This document shows positions 42,033 to 51,496 of a stretch of 64,000 nucleotides of DNA, piece by piece. Position 1 is the first letter of the stretch; each line of letters begins with the position of its first letter. Origin of the DNA: Streptomyces paradoxus (GTDB taxonomy: Bacteria > Actinomycetota > Actinomycetes > Streptomycetales > Streptomycetaceae); NCBI RefSeq assembly GCF_014202475.1, contig NZ_JACHGV010000004.1:248001-312000 (forward strand). The letters run 5' to 3'. The position numbers were made by a program, and so were the translations under genes. Below the pieces are notes generated by a model. That model was not told where the DNA came from, made no database searches, and saw only the letters and a program-made list of their open reading frames with translations.

Positions 42033-43219
42033 GCCGAGGCCCCCAGCGGTATCAGCGCCAGCACCCGGGTCCCGTCCCCCACCGAACTCGTCACCGTCAG
42101 CCTCCCGCCCAGTTCCGCCAGTCGTTTGCGCATGCCGTCCAGACCAAAGCCCGACGACTCCTCCACCGAGAACCCCGCCCCGTCGTCGGTGATCTCCAGC
42201 TCCACCCCGTACGGCAGCCGGGCCAGGACCACGCCGACCGTGGAGGCGCGGGCGTGCTTGCGGACGTTGGCCAGGGACTCCTGGGTGCAGCGCAGCAGCG
42301 CGATCCGGGTCTGCTGGTCGCACTCCAGGTCCTCCAGTTCGGCGTCGACGGTGAGGCCGGTGTCCTCGGCGAAGCGGTCCAGGGTGCGGCGGAGGGTCCG
42401 GGCCACCGAACCGGCCGCGACCTGGCCCGGACGCAGGCCCGAGCCGACCAGCTCGCGCGCCTCGGTGAGGTTCTCCCGTGCGGTGGACTCGATCGACCGC
42501 AACTGCCGGCCACTGCGGGCCGGATCGGTGTCGAGCCCCGTCCGGGCGGCCTCGGCGAGCACGATGATCGAGGCGAAGCCCTGCGCGAGGGTGTCGTGGA
42601 TGTCCCGCGCGATCCGCTCCCGCTCGTCCGCCGCGCCCTGACGCTGGTGTGCCTCGGTCAACTCGGCCTGGGTCTCCTCCAGTTCGGCGAGGAGCCGGGC
42701 CCGTTCGGCGCTCTGCGCGACCACCGAGTGCGCCCACAGCCCGATCAGCGCCCCCACGGCGACGACGAGCAGCGTGGACACGAGCGTCTCGGTGAAGAAC
42801 TCCACCGTCCATCCGCCGTCCCGCAGCACGCTCCCGGCCAGGGTCGCTGCCGTGGCGAGCCCCAGGAACACCATCGAGACCCTCGGTGTCCGCCCGAACA
42901 TCCAGTAGTGCGGCAGCGTCACCATGAACAGGGCCGCGTAGTTGCCGCGCAGATACGCCAGCCCGCCCAGCGCCACCACCAGCACCGACAGGTACACGTC
43001 CGGCCGTACGACGGGGTTGGCGGGGAAGCGGTACAGGACCGCGTAGGACACCACCACCGCGCCCAGCAGGGCCAGCGCCGCGTACTTGCTCCCGCCGGGC
43101 CGGTCGATGGCGGCGAGACCGACGGCCATCACGGCGAACAGCAGCCAGCACACCGCGTTCCAGCGGCGCAGTGTGGTGGTCCAGAAGGCGTCGGAGGCGG
43201 CCCCGGCGAGAGCGGTCAT
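42029..43219 (-). CDS. NarL-type sensor histidine kinase
   Basis: The 396-residue protein has five to six N-terminal helices (AVCWLLFAVMAVGLAAI, LALLGAVVVSYAVLY), a short coiled coil, HisKA_3 with the phospho-His in RERIARDIHDTLAQG, and an ATPase domain (ESLANVRKHARAS, LEITDDGAGFS, GFGLDGMRKRLAELGG). No extracytoplasmic sensor domain is seen, so it likely senses membrane stress or a membrane-active drug. It starts five bases after the MMPL stop. Confidence 0.92.
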   Translation of the reverse strand: MTALAGAASDAFWTTTLRRWNAVCWLLFAVMAVGLAAIDRPGGSKYAALALLGAVVVSYAVLYRFPANPVVRPDVYLSVLVVALGGLAYLRGNYAALFMVTLPHYWMFGRTPRVSMVFLGLATAATLAGSVLRDGGWTVEFFTETLVSTLLVVAVGALIGLWAHSVVAQSAERARLLAELEETQAELTEAHQRQGAADERERIARDIHDTLAQGFASIIVLAEAARTGLDTDPARSGRQLRSIESTARENLTEARELVGSGLRPGQVAAGSVARTLRRTLDRFAEDTGLTVDAELEDLECDQQTRIALLRCTQESLANVRKHARASTVGVVLARLPYGVELEITDDGAGFSVEESSGFGLDGMRKRLAELGGRLTVTSSVGDGTRVLALIPLGASA

Positions 43220-43224
43220 ACCGA

Positions 43225-45429
43225 TCAACGTACGTCGACCGCCGGACGGGAGGAGGGTGTTTTCTCCGGGACGGCGAGCGCCCTGCGCACCGCCCGCGAG
43301 GGCCACCAGCTCGACTCGCCCAGCAGCAGCATCGCCGCCGGCAGCACCATGACGCGCACCACGAACGCGTCGATGAGCACGGCCGCCGCCAGGACGAAGC
43401 CGATCTGCTTCATCTCGATGATGTGCAGGAAGACGAAGCTGGCGAACACGGTCGTCATCACGACCGCGGCGCTGGTCACCACGCTCGCCGAGGACCGGAT
43501 CCCGTCCAGCACCGCCTGCCGCGTGGGCACCCCGGCCAGCGCCGCCTCGCGGATCCGGCTCACCACGAACACCTGGTAGTCCATCGACAGCCCGAAGAGG
43601 ATCACGAACAGGAACAGCGGCACCCGGGAACCGACGGACCCGGTGGAGTCGAAGCCCAGCAGGCCCTCGGCCCAGGTCCCCTGGAAGACCAGCACGAGCA
43701 TCCCGAGCGCCGCCGCCGCGGACAGCAGGTTCAGGGCGACGCCGAGCAGCCCGAGGACCACCGAGCGGAAGGCGTACACGGTCATGGCGAACGTCACCAG
43801 CAGCAACGCGCCCAGCACCAGCGGCAGTTTGCCGTTCTGGTGGGCGGGATAGTCGGCGTAGCGGGCCACGTCCCCGCTCACGCCGTACTCGGCGCCGGCG
43901 ATCCGGCCGACGGTGGCGGGCAGGAAGTCGTCCCGGAGCCGGTCGAGGGAGTCGTACGCCTCGTCGGAGTTGCCGAGGTGGGGCACCCCCAGTTCGAGGG
44001 TGCTGGTGCGGTCGTCGGCGGAGGTCCGGATCCGCGACGCGCCGGTGAACAGCGGGTCGGCCTCCGCCCGCCGGACGACCTCGCGCAGAGCGGCGGTCAC
44101 CTCCGCCGACCGCGCGGCACCGGCCCGCACGACGACCTGGTGGGTCACCCGCTGCCCGGGGAACGCCTCGTTGAGCCGGTCGTACACCTGCATGGCGGGG
44201 ATCTCGCGCGAGTGGGTGTCCCGGCTCATCTCGGTGATCTTCAGTCCGGTCAGCGGGACGACCAGGGCCAGCAGCGCCAGGACCGACACGCACAGGGTGG
44301 CCAGGGGGTGCCGGGCAGCGGGCCGCAGCAACGCGTTCCACATCCGGCCGCCGCCGCCCCCGCCCCGCACCCTGCGGGCGGGCTTCCCGCGCTCCGCCCG
44401 CCGCAGCGCCCGGCGTTCGGCCCGCTGCCCCAGCTTCACCAGCAGCGCGGGCAGGGCCGTCAGCGAGCTGGCCACCGCGACCAGCACGACGACGATGGTG
44501 CCGGTCGCGAGCGACGAGAAGATCACGTCGGCGGCCAGGTACAGCGTCGCCGTGGAGGCGACCACCGCGAACCCGGAGACCACGACCGCCCGCCCCGAGG
44601 TCGCCGCGGCCAGCTCGACCAGGGCCTCGGAGGACAGCCGGCCGCCGGAGCGGGCCCGTTCCTCCCGCTCGCGCTTGAGATGGAAGAGCGTGTAGTCGAC
44701 GCCGACCGCGAGGCCGATCATCAGGATGACGTTGGTGCCGACCCCGGCGTCGGGCGACACGTGCGACACGACCATCGACAGGCCCACCGCGGCCGCGATC
44801 GACGACAGCGCCAGCAGCAACGGGACCCCGGCCATGGTCACCGACCCGAACACCACCAGCAGGGTGAGGAGGGTGACGGGCAGGGTGATCGCCTCGGACA
44901 GCGCGAGATCCTCACCGCGCTGCTTGTCGACACCCTTGCTGACGGAGGGACTTCCGGTCTCCTCCAGCAGCAGCTCGGGGTGGCTCTTCTGCACCGCCGC
45001 CGTCTGCGCCACCAGCGCGTCGACCTTGTCCTTGGCGTCCCGCTCCTCGCCCTTCAGCGTCACCTCGACCATCAGGGTCTCGCGGTCCGGTGACAGCAAC
45101 GGGTCGGCCACACCCGCCACTTCGGGCAGTCGCCGCATCCGGTCGGTCAGGTCCTCCGCGGCGGCCCGGGCGGCGGCCTGGTCCAGGGCACCGCCCGGGC
45201 GGGAGGAGATCAGCACCTGTTCGGCGGACCGCCGTTCCAGATGCGCCTCGGCGGCGAGGGCCTCGGCCCGGCCGGCCTCACCGACCCGGTAGTCCGCCGT
45301 CTTCGCACTGTTCATGCCGACAGCACTGCCGGCGCCCAGGCACAGCACCACGAACACCAGCCAGCCGACGATCGCCCGCCAAGGATGTCGCGCACTCCAG
45401 CGCGCCACGCGCACAGTCAGGGAATTCAT
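43225..45429 (-). CDS. MMPL/RND-family transporter
   Basis: The 734-residue protein has the twofold RND layout: helix 1, a ~130-residue extracytoplasmic loop, five helices (GLAVGVDYTLFHLKRERE with the helix-4/5 GxxxDY motif), a cytoplasmic linker, helix 7, second loop, and five helices (FGLSMDYQVFVVSRIRE). MMPL proteins export lipids, siderophores or drugs using proton flow. Its downstream coupling to a kinase and regulator suggests stress-induced efflux. ATG 45429. Confidence 0.92.
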   Translation of the reverse strand: MNSLTVRVARWSARHPWRAIVGWLVFVVLCLGAGSAVGMNSAKTADYRVGEAGRAEALAAEAHLERRSAEQVLISSRPGGALDQAAARAAAEDLTDRMRRLPEVAGVADPLLSPDRETLMVEVTLKGEERDAKDKVDALVAQTAAVQKSHPELLLEETGSPSVSKGVDKQRGEDLALSEAITLPVTLLTLLVVFGSVTMAGVPLLLALSSIAAAVGLSMVVSHVSPDAGVGTNVILMIGLAVGVDYTLFHLKREREERARSGGRLSSEALVELAAATSGRAVVVSGFAVVASTATLYLAADVIFSSLATGTIVVVLVAVASSLTALPALLVKLGQRAERRALRRAERGKPARRVRGGGGGGRMWNALLRPAARHPLATLCVSVLALLALVVPLTGLKITEMSRDTHSREIPAMQVYDRLNEAFPGQRVTHQVVVRAGAARSAEVTAALREVVRRAEADPLFTGASRIRTSADDRTSTLELGVPHLGNSDEAYDSLDRLRDDFLPATVGRIAGAEYGVSGDVARYADYPAHQNGKLPLVLGALLLVTFAMTVYAFRSVVLGLLGVALNLLSAAAALGMLVLVFQGTWAEGLLGFDSTGSVGSRVPLFLFVILFGLSMDYQVFVVSRIREAALAGVPTRQAVLDGIRSSASVVTSAAVVMTTVFASFVFLHIIEMKQIGFVLAAAVLIDAFVVRVMVLPAAMLLLGESSWWPSRAVRRALAVPEKTPSSRPAVDVR

Positions 45430-45488
45430 GCCCAAAAGCGTTGCTGAACAGGGCAGTTGTGGGACAGAGGCACTCGGTTGAACCTGCC

Positions 45489-45506
45489 GTCCACCGTTCG
45501 GTGGAC
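45489..45506. promoter_or_regulatory. perfect palindrome upstream of MMPL operon
   Basis: GTCCACCG-TT-CGGTGGAC, an 8-bp perfect inverted repeat, sits 60 bases upstream of the MMPL start. It is a candidate regulator binding site. Confidence 0.45.
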
Positions 45507-45572
45507 CCGGGCCCGGGGGGTGTCCCCACCCCGGCGGCGGGTCAAGGCCTCGGAGCTCCCGGGATACGCGAA

Positions 45573-45613
45573 CACCCCGGGCACCGGGCCGTGCCGGCCC
45601 GGCACCCGGGGTG
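45573..45613. terminator. terminator hairpin after secreted hydrolase gene
   Basis: Two 18-base arms (45573-45590 and 45596-45613) pair with two internal mismatches around a 5-base loop. It lies 17 bases downstream of the minus-strand hydrolase stop. Confidence 0.75.
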
Positions 45614-45629
45614 CCGTTCAGGAGGTCGG

Positions 45630-47288
45630 TCAGCGCAGGACGCCGAGACGGTCGAGCCGTTCGTTGACGCCGTTGCGGAGTTCGCCGAGCGTCGTGCCGG
45701 GCGGGGTCGCCTTGGGCGTGGAGGACGGCGGCTGGGTCTCGTCCGCGCAGGTGGTGCCGCGCGCCGGGACCTTCAGGTCCACCAGGTAGTCCGTGACGGC
45801 GTCGGTCGCGCAGGCGCTGCGCCCGAAAGCGGTGTGCCCCTCGGCCTCGAAGGTGAGCAGGCGTCCGTTGTCGAGCTCCCGGGACAGGGCCACCGCGTCC
45901 TGGTACGGGGTGTCCGGGTCGCCGGTGTTGCCGATGACGAGGATCGGCGCGGAGCCCTTCGCCCGGAAGGGACCGCCGTAACGGCTGACCTGTTCGCCCT
46001 TCCACTGCGCGCAGGCCGTGGCGTGCTGGTGGTCGTAGAGCGGCGGGCCGTAGGCGAGGGCCGGGCCGAGCAGCGGCGCGGCCTCGGCGAAGGAGGTCAC
46101 CTTCCGCTTGAGCAGGGCCGGGTCACGCGGGTAGGCCTTGTCGGTGCACTCGACGACGACGTTCGGGTTGAGGAAGTCGTAGCTGGCCGGGGACGGCGGC
46201 CGGAGCAGGAACGAGGTGTTGTCGCGCTGCTGGGCCTTGCGCAGGGCCTCGCCGAGCGAGGGCCAGATGACCTTGCCCTCGTTGATGTTGAACAGGATGC
46301 GGTAGACGAGGGTGTAGCCGTTCGCCTGCCCGCCGTTGGCGGTCGGTACGGGGTCGGCGTCGAGGTCGGACTTGAGCTTGTCGAAGGCGGCCCGGGGGTC
46401 GCCGTCGCCGAAGCCGCAGGTGGCCTGGTCCGCCTCGCACCAGTCGAGGAAGCGGCCCACCGCGCCGTCCAGGGCCAGGTACTGGGGCCGGTCGTAGGCG
46501 TACGGCCGGTTCGCGTAGTGCTCCGGGTCGTAGGCGCCGTCGAGCGCTAGGGCGCGCACCCGGCCGGGGAACATGGCGGCGTAGACCGTGCCGATGAAGC
46601 TGCCGAACGAGCGTCCGTAGTACGTCAGTCGATCCTCGCCGAGTGCCCGGCGCAGCAGGTCGATGTCACGGGCGACGTACCCCGTTCCGACGTACGGCAG
46701 CAGCTCGCCCGCGTTGTCCAGGCAGGCCTGGCCGAACTCGGCGGCCCGGCGCACGGCGGGCTCGTAGGCGTCCGGGCCCGGGACCCCCTTGGCCGCGGTG
46801 ACGGCCCGGGTGTACGTCGGGTCGTCCCAGCACTGGACCTGCGAGCTGCGCCCGACGCCCCGTACGTCGTACCCGAAGACGTCGAAGGAGTCGCGCAGGG
46901 CGGCCGGCAGCTCGGCGTAGTTGCCGCGCACGAAGTCCACGCCCGAGTTGCCGGGCCCGCCGGGCTGCAGGAAGAGGGTGCCCTTCCTCGCGGCGGGGTT
47001 CGCCGCCTTCTTGCGGATGACCGCCAGGGTGATGGTCCTGCCCTGCGGATCCCGGTAGTCCAGCGGCACATCGGCGTTCGCGCACTCGAAGCCGTCCTGG
47101 CAGTCGGACCAGGCGAGGGACGGCACGGCCGGCTGCCGGTCCGTCCCGTCCGGCTGGGCCGCCATCACCTGGGCGGCGGTCCCGGCGACGGCGAAGGAGA
47201 GGGCGGCGGCGAGGGCGATCCTCAGCCGCGGCAGGCGTCTGCGCGCCCGGGTGCCGGACCGGCTCGGTCCGTGGTCTCGTGTAGTCAC
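45630..47288 (-). CDS. secreted alpha/beta hydrolase, tripeptidyl-aminopeptidase (TAP/SlpD) type
   Basis: The 552-residue protein has an Arg-rich signal peptide (residues ~1-44), then LFLQPGGPGNSG (oxyanion), YYGRSFGSFIGTVYAAMFP with the nucleophile Ser, and a C-terminal TAP-like segment with VIGNTGDPDTPYQDA (Asp) and EAEGHTAFGRSACA (His). Several Cys probably form disulfides. Such streptomycete enzymes remove tripeptides or act as mycelial proteinases on secreted proteins. GTG 47288 has GAGGGGAA upstream. Confidence 0.92.
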   Translation of the reverse strand: MTTRDHGPSRSGTRARRRLPRLRIALAAALSFAVAGTAAQVMAAQPDGTDRQPAVPSLAWSDCQDGFECANADVPLDYRDPQGRTITLAVIRKKAANPAARKGTLFLQPGGPGNSGVDFVRGNYAELPAALRDSFDVFGYDVRGVGRSSQVQCWDDPTYTRAVTAAKGVPGPDAYEPAVRRAAEFGQACLDNAGELLPYVGTGYVARDIDLLRRALGEDRLTYYGRSFGSFIGTVYAAMFPGRVRALALDGAYDPEHYANRPYAYDRPQYLALDGAVGRFLDWCEADQATCGFGDGDPRAAFDKLKSDLDADPVPTANGGQANGYTLVYRILFNINEGKVIWPSLGEALRKAQQRDNTSFLLRPPSPASYDFLNPNVVVECTDKAYPRDPALLKRKVTSFAEAAPLLGPALAYGPPLYDHQHATACAQWKGEQVSRYGGPFRAKGSAPILVIGNTGDPDTPYQDAVALSRELDNGRLLTFEAEGHTAFGRSACATDAVTDYLVDLKVPARGTTCADETQPPSSTPKATPPGTTLGELRNGVNERLDRLGVLR

Positions 47289-47434
47289 AGTGCGTTCCCC
47301 TCGGGATGCGAGTGCCGCGGCGCACCCCGGGGTGCGGTCGGGCTTGTTGAAGTTTCTAGCTCAACCGGCAGGGGAAGAGGAGCGGGAACGGCCTCCCGCC
47401 CCCCCTTGTGGGTGTCTTGTCACGTGATCTCCTC

Positions 47435-47450
47435 ACTACCCGGCGGTAGT
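47435..47450. terminator. short stem-loop after amidohydrolase gene
   Basis: ACTACC-CGGC-GGTAGT lies 31-46 bases past the minus-strand amidohydrolase stop. It may be a weak terminator or a protein-binding site. Confidence 0.3.
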
Positions 47451-47480
47451 TGCGGAGTTGTTCATCCCGGGAACCGGGTC

Positions 47481-48368
47481 TCACAGGCCGAAGAGCTTCG
47501 CCGCGTTGTCGTGGCACACGGCCCGCAGCCACTCGTCCCCGAGACCCAGCCGCTCCAGGGCGTGGAGCTGATGCACGTACGGGTAGGGGATGTTGGGGAA
47601 GTCGGAGCCGAGCAGGATGCGGTCGCCGGCGTCCGCCAGCCGGGGCAGGGCGCGTCGAGGGAACGGCGCGAGCCGCTCGCTGAAGTCGGTGAACGCCATC
47701 GTCGTGTCCAGCCGCACCTCCCGGTACCGCTCGGCGAGGCCGAGGAACTCCTCGTACTCGGGCATCCCCATGTGGGCGACGATCAGCCGGAGCCGGGGGT
47801 GCTCCGCCAGCACCCGCGCGATCGGCCCGGGGCCGGTGTGCTTGCCCGGCGCGGGCCCCGACCCGCAGTGGATCACCACGGGGACCCCGGCCTCGGCCAG
47901 CACGCCCCAGGCCGGGCGGAGCAGGTCGTCGGCCGGGTCGTAGGCCCCCACCTGCACATGCGCCTTGAAGACCCGCGCGCCCGCGGCGACGGCTTCCCGG
48001 ACGTACGCCTCGACGCCGGGCTCGGGGAACAGGGTCGCGGTGTGCAGACAGTCGGGGGTGCGGCGCGCGAAGTCGGCCGCCCAGCCGTTCAGCCAGCGGG
48101 CCATGCCGGGCTTGTGCGGATAGAGCATCGCGGTGAAGGCCCGTACGCCGAACCCCCGGAGTATCTCCGCCCGTTCGGCCTCCGCCTCCCGGTAGGTGAT
48201 GGGCCACTCCAGCCCGCCGGTGAGCGGCCCGAGCGCGTCGAAGTACTCCCAGACCCTGTTCAGGACCCGCTCGGGCATGAAGTGCGTGTGCACGTCGACG
48301 AGGCCGGGGAGCCCGAGCCGCCCCCAGAAGCGGCGGATGTCATCGGGCTCGTCACCGTGATCGTTCAT
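47481..48368 (-). CDS. amidohydrolase family 2 protein
   Basis: The 295-residue TIM-barrel metal hydrolase has GLVDVHTHFMP (two His ligands), FKAHVQVGAYDP, VVIHCGSG, IVAHMGMPEYEEFL and LLGSDFPNIPYPY (Asp ligand), typical of the amidohydrolase_2/ACMSD-like family that hydrolyses or decarboxylates aromatic or lactone substrates. The substrate is unknown. ATG 48368 is preferred; GTG 48377 is in frame upstream. Confidence 0.87.
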   Translation of the reverse strand: MNDHGDEPDDIRRFWGRLGLPGLVDVHTHFMPERVLNRVWEYFDALGPLTGGLEWPITYREAEAERAEILRGFGVRAFTAMLYPHKPGMARWLNGWAADFARRTPDCLHTATLFPEPGVEAYVREAVAAGARVFKAHVQVGAYDPADDLLRPAWGVLAEAGVPVVIHCGSGPAPGKHTGPGPIARVLAEHPRLRLIVAHMGMPEYEEFLGLAERYREVRLDTTMAFTDFSERLAPFPRRALPRLADAGDRILLGSDFPNIPYPYVHQLHALERLGLGDEWLRAVCHDNAAKLFGL

Positions 48369-48464
48369 GGTGCCCACGATCGGGTGGGACGGGGCGGTGG
48401 GGCCAGTGCCGTGCGCGGGGGTTGGGTGAGGGATGTGTCACGCCCGCTGCGGCCCCCGCTCACG

Positions 48465-48971
48465 TCAGCCGATGCGGGCGCACAGGTCGTCCGTGCTCCC
48501 GTGGACGAGGTGCACGGACTTGTAGCCGGTGGCGCTGATGTCCATCGTGTAGACGCCGTCGACGATGTACAGGCCGCGCGGCAGGGTGCCCCCGCCCTCC
48601 CCGACGCCGACGAACACCGGCCCGTGCACGGCCCAGCGCTGTGAGCCGTCGCGCCGGTACTCCACGATCGCCGAGCCGCTCGCGTCGGCGTCGTGGGCGG
48701 CACCGGTCAGGGTGTTCGTGACGCGGACGACCAGATCGCCCTTGTAGGCGACCCGCCGCGCGGAACCGTCGGGGTGGGTGCTCAGCACCCGCCGCACCAC
48801 CTCGTCGACGACGGGCTCGCCGTGGACGGGGAAGTCGCACCGCACACCGGCGGCGACGTCCCATGGTGCGGAGGGTGCCGGTTCCCACCCGGGCCCGGTC
48901 GCGGCGGACGCGGGCTGCGTGCCGAGGAGCGCGGCCACAAGTGCCAGTGGGGCGAGGGCGGTTCGGCGCAT
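48465..48971 (-). CDS. small secreted protein
   Basis: A 168-residue secreted protein with a signal peptide ending PASAATG and a beta-rich mature domain with two Cys (VRCDFPVHG, DDLCARIG) that may form a disulfide. Streptomyces-type conserved secreted protein of unknown role. GGGAGAA precedes ATG 48971. Divergent from the SARP-CGNR regulator. Confidence 0.8.
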   Translation of the reverse strand: MRRTALAPLALVAALLGTQPASAATGPGWEPAPSAPWDVAAGVRCDFPVHGEPVVDEVVRRVLSTHPDGSARRVAYKGDLVVRVTNTLTGAAHDADASGSAIVEYRRDGSQRWAVHGPVFVGVGEGGGTLPRGLYIVDGVYTMDISATGYKSVHLVHGSTDDLCARIG

Positions 48972-49089
48972 GGTTCTCCCTGTGCAGAGGGGCGAAAGGA
49001 CGGTGCGCCGAAGTCTCACCCCCGCATCTGACCAAAGCCTCACCACTCCAGGCCCCGGCCCGGCCGCCCGGTTACGCTGCCGGGCAGTC

Positions 49090-50433
49090 ATGGATTTCCA
49101 GCTGCTCGGTCCGTTCGCCGCCCGTCACGAGGGGCGGCCCGTGCTGCTCGGCAGCCGCCGTCAGGAACGGTGCCTGCTGGCGGTCCTGCTGCTGAACGCC
49201 GGCCACTCCGTCCCGACCGGCCGCCTCATCGACCTCCTCTGGGACGACGCCCCGCCCGCCTCGGCCCGCGCCACCGTCCACACCTACGTCGGCCGCCTCC
49301 GGGCCGCACTCCGGCCGTACGAGGTGTCCGTCGAGACCCGGCACGACGGCTACGCCGTGGAGCGGGGCCCGCACCGGATCGACGCGCAGGAGTTCACCGG
49401 CCTCGTCGGGCAGGCGGCCGACGTCCGTGACCCGGTGGAGCGGATCGGCCACTACGACCGCGCCCTCGCGCTCTGGCGCGGCCCCCTGCTCGCGGACGTC
49501 GCCGACGACCGGCTGCGTTCACGGCTGGGCGGCCGGCTCGGCGAACTGCGGCTGTCCGCGGTGGAACGACGGGCGGAGGCCCAGCTCGGCATGGGCCTGC
49601 CCGAGCGGGTCGTCGCGGACCTGACGCCGCTGCTCCAGGAGCATCCGGCCCGCGAACGCCTGGTCGCCGCGCAGATGACCGCCCTGCACCGCACGGGCCG
49701 CCGGGCCGAAGCGCTCCGGCTCTACGACCGTACCCGCGCCCTCCTCGCGACCGACCTCGGCATCGAGCCGAGCCGCGAACTGCGCACCCTGCACAAGCGG
49801 ATGCTGAGCGGAGACCCCCGGCTGGACCGGCCGCCCGGGCCCGTCTACGCGGTACGGGTCGACGACCAGTGGCTCCCCTGGAGCACGAGCGGACACCCGG
49901 CGCTGGAGTTCTGCAACACCTACGCCGGGTGGGGCGGGGACCGGCTGCCCGGGTCGGAGTGGCTGCCCGGCTACGCCACGCTCGCCGTGTGGGCCGGGCA
50001 CCTGGACCTGATCGAGGACCGGCAGACCGCCCGGCTGCGGGAGCATGCCCTGCGCAGGCCGGACGAGGCCGCCGCCGCGCTCGACGAGGCCCGGCGGTTC
50101 CGCACGGACCTGTACGCCTGCCTGACCGACCCGCAGGACGGCCGGGCCTTCAAGGCCGTCGCCCACGTCGTGGAGGAGGCCGCGGGGCTCTCGGTCTTCA
50201 CCCGGGGCGAGGACGGCCTGGGCCGCTGGCGGCCGTCCCCTGCCGCCGGCCTGCGCATGCCCCTGTACGCGGTGGCCCACGCGGCGGGCGAACTCCTCGC
50301 CGGCCCAAGCCGCTTCACCGTCCGCAGCTGCCCCGGCCGGGACTGCGGCTGGCTGTTCCTCGACGAGAGCGGACGGCGCAGGTGGTGCAGCCTGGGGACG
50401 TGCGGGGAGGGGCGGGATTCCGGGAGCGGCTGA
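49090..50433 (+). CDS. SARP-type regulator fused to ABATE/CGNR zinc-finger domain
   Basis: The 447-residue protein has an OmpR-like winged helix (MDFQLLGPFAARHEGRPV, RATVHTYVGRLRAALRP) and BTAD domain (DAQEFTGLVGQAAD, YDRTRALLATDLGIEPSREL) up to ~residue 245, as in SARP activators of antibiotic clusters. The last ~190 residues match the ABATE plus CGNR zinc-finger stress regulators: HPALEFCNTYAGW and the C-terminal CPGRDCGWLFLDESGRRRWC with CGE in place of CGN. It thus carries two DNA-binding modules. No secondary-metabolite cluster lies beside it. ATG 49090 has no strong Shine-Dalgarno. Confidence 0.82.
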   Translation: MDFQLLGPFAARHEGRPVLLGSRRQERCLLAVLLLNAGHSVPTGRLIDLLWDDAPPASARATVHTYVGRLRAALRPYEVSVETRHDGYAVERGPHRIDAQEFTGLVGQAADVRDPVERIGHYDRALALWRGPLLADVADDRLRSRLGGRLGELRLSAVERRAEAQLGMGLPERVVADLTPLLQEHPARERLVAAQMTALHRTGRRAEALRLYDRTRALLATDLGIEPSRELRTLHKRMLSGDPRLDRPPGPVYAVRVDDQWLPWSTSGHPALEFCNTYAGWGGDRLPGSEWLPGYATLAVWAGHLDLIEDRQTARLREHALRRPDEAAAALDEARRFRTDLYACLTDPQDGRAFKAVAHVVEEAAGLSVFTRGEDGLGRWRPSPAAGLRMPLYAVAHAAGELLAGPSRFTVRSCPGRDCGWLFLDESGRRRWCSLGTCGEGRDSGSG

Positions 50434-50458
50434 CGGCGGGCGGCGGGCGGCACAACCT

Positions 50459-51415
50459 TCAGGCCCGGAACCGGTCCGTCGCCGCCACCACGGCCGAGGT
50501 CATGGAGGTCCCCAGCCCGTGCCCCTCACCGCCGATCAGCACGAGCTCCGCGTCCGGCCACACCTGTGCCAGGTGCCAGGCGATGTCCGCGGGCCCGCTG
50601 ATGTCCATCCGGCCGTGGATCAGCACGCCCGGGATGCCGGCCAGCTTCCCGGCGTCGCGCAGCAGCGCCCCGTCCTCCAGGAACGCGGCGTGCCGCCAGT
50701 AGTGCGTGACGAGCCGGGCGAAGCGCATCCGGAAGCGCGGGTCCTCGTAGCGGGGGTCGGGCCGGTGCCCCGGCAGGGTGGAGACGTGCACGTCCTCCCA
50801 CCGGCACCACTCCCGCGCGGCCCGCTCCCGCACGGCGGGATCGGGGTCGGCGAGCATCCGGGCGTAGGCGTCCACCAGACTCCCGTCCCGCTCGGCCTCC
50901 GGCACGGCGCCGCGGAACCGGGCCCACTCCTCGGGGAAGATCCGCCCCATGTCCCGGGTGACCCACTCCACCTCGCGGCGCGTGGTGTTGGTGACGCTGA
51001 AGAGGACCAGCCCGGACACGGACCCGGGGTGCTGCTCGGCGTAGGCCAGGGCGAGGGTCACGCCCCAGGAGCCGCCGACGACCAGCCACTCCTCGATGCC
51101 GAGGTACCGCCTCAACTGCTCGATGTCGGCGATGAGATGGTGCGTGGTGTTGGCGGCGAGCGAGGTCCGCGGATCGGCCGCGTCGGGCGTGCTGCGCCCA
51201 CACCCGCGCTGGTCGAGGAGCACGATGCGGTACGCCGCCGGGTCGAACAGCCGGCGCCAGAAGAGCCCCGCCCCGGACCCGGGCCCGCCGTGCAGCACGA
51301 GGGCGGGCTTGCCCGCGGGATTCCCGCAGGCCTCCCAGTACACGCGGTTGCCGTCGCCGACGTCGAGCATGCCGTGCGCGTACGGCTCGATGCCGGGCGG
51401 ATAGGGCTCGGGCAT
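50459..51415 (-). CDS. pip: proline iminopeptidase (prolyl aminopeptidase)
   Basis: The 318-residue alpha/beta hydrolase of peptidase family S33 has the family stretches LVLHGGPGSGAG (oxyanion), LLDQRGCGRSTP, nucleophile Ser in VVGGSWGVTLALAYAEQHP, GRMDISGPA (Asp) and GGEGHG (His). It releases N-terminal proline from peptides. Divergent from a MarR gene with a perfect palindrome between them, so it is probably controlled by that MarR. Confidence 0.93.
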   Translation of the reverse strand: MPEPYPPGIEPYAHGMLDVGDGNRVYWEACGNPAGKPALVLHGGPGSGAGLFWRRLFDPAAYRIVLLDQRGCGRSTPDAADPRTSLAANTTHHLIADIEQLRRYLGIEEWLVVGGSWGVTLALAYAEQHPGSVSGLVLFSVTNTTRREVEWVTRDMGRIFPEEWARFRGAVPEAERDGSLVDAYARMLADPDPAVRERAAREWCRWEDVHVSTLPGHRPDPRYEDPRFRMRFARLVTHYWRHAAFLEDGALLRDAGKLAGIPGVLIHGRMDISGPADIAWHLAQVWPDAELVLIGGEGHGLGTSMTSAVVAATDRFRA

Positions 51416-51472
51416 GCGTGACGTCCTCTCCTGCCCTGTCTCGGATGACTCGCCTCGGAGGAACCCGTGATG

Positions 51473-51486
51473 TAACAGCGCTGTTA
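51473..51486. promoter_or_regulatory. MarR operator candidate
   Basis: TAACAGCGCTGTTA is a perfect 14-bp palindrome overlapping the start of a -10-like TAGATT (51485-51490) six bases before the marR GTG. It likely governs both divergent genes. Confidence 0.7.
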
Positions 51487-51496
51487 GATTATCAGC

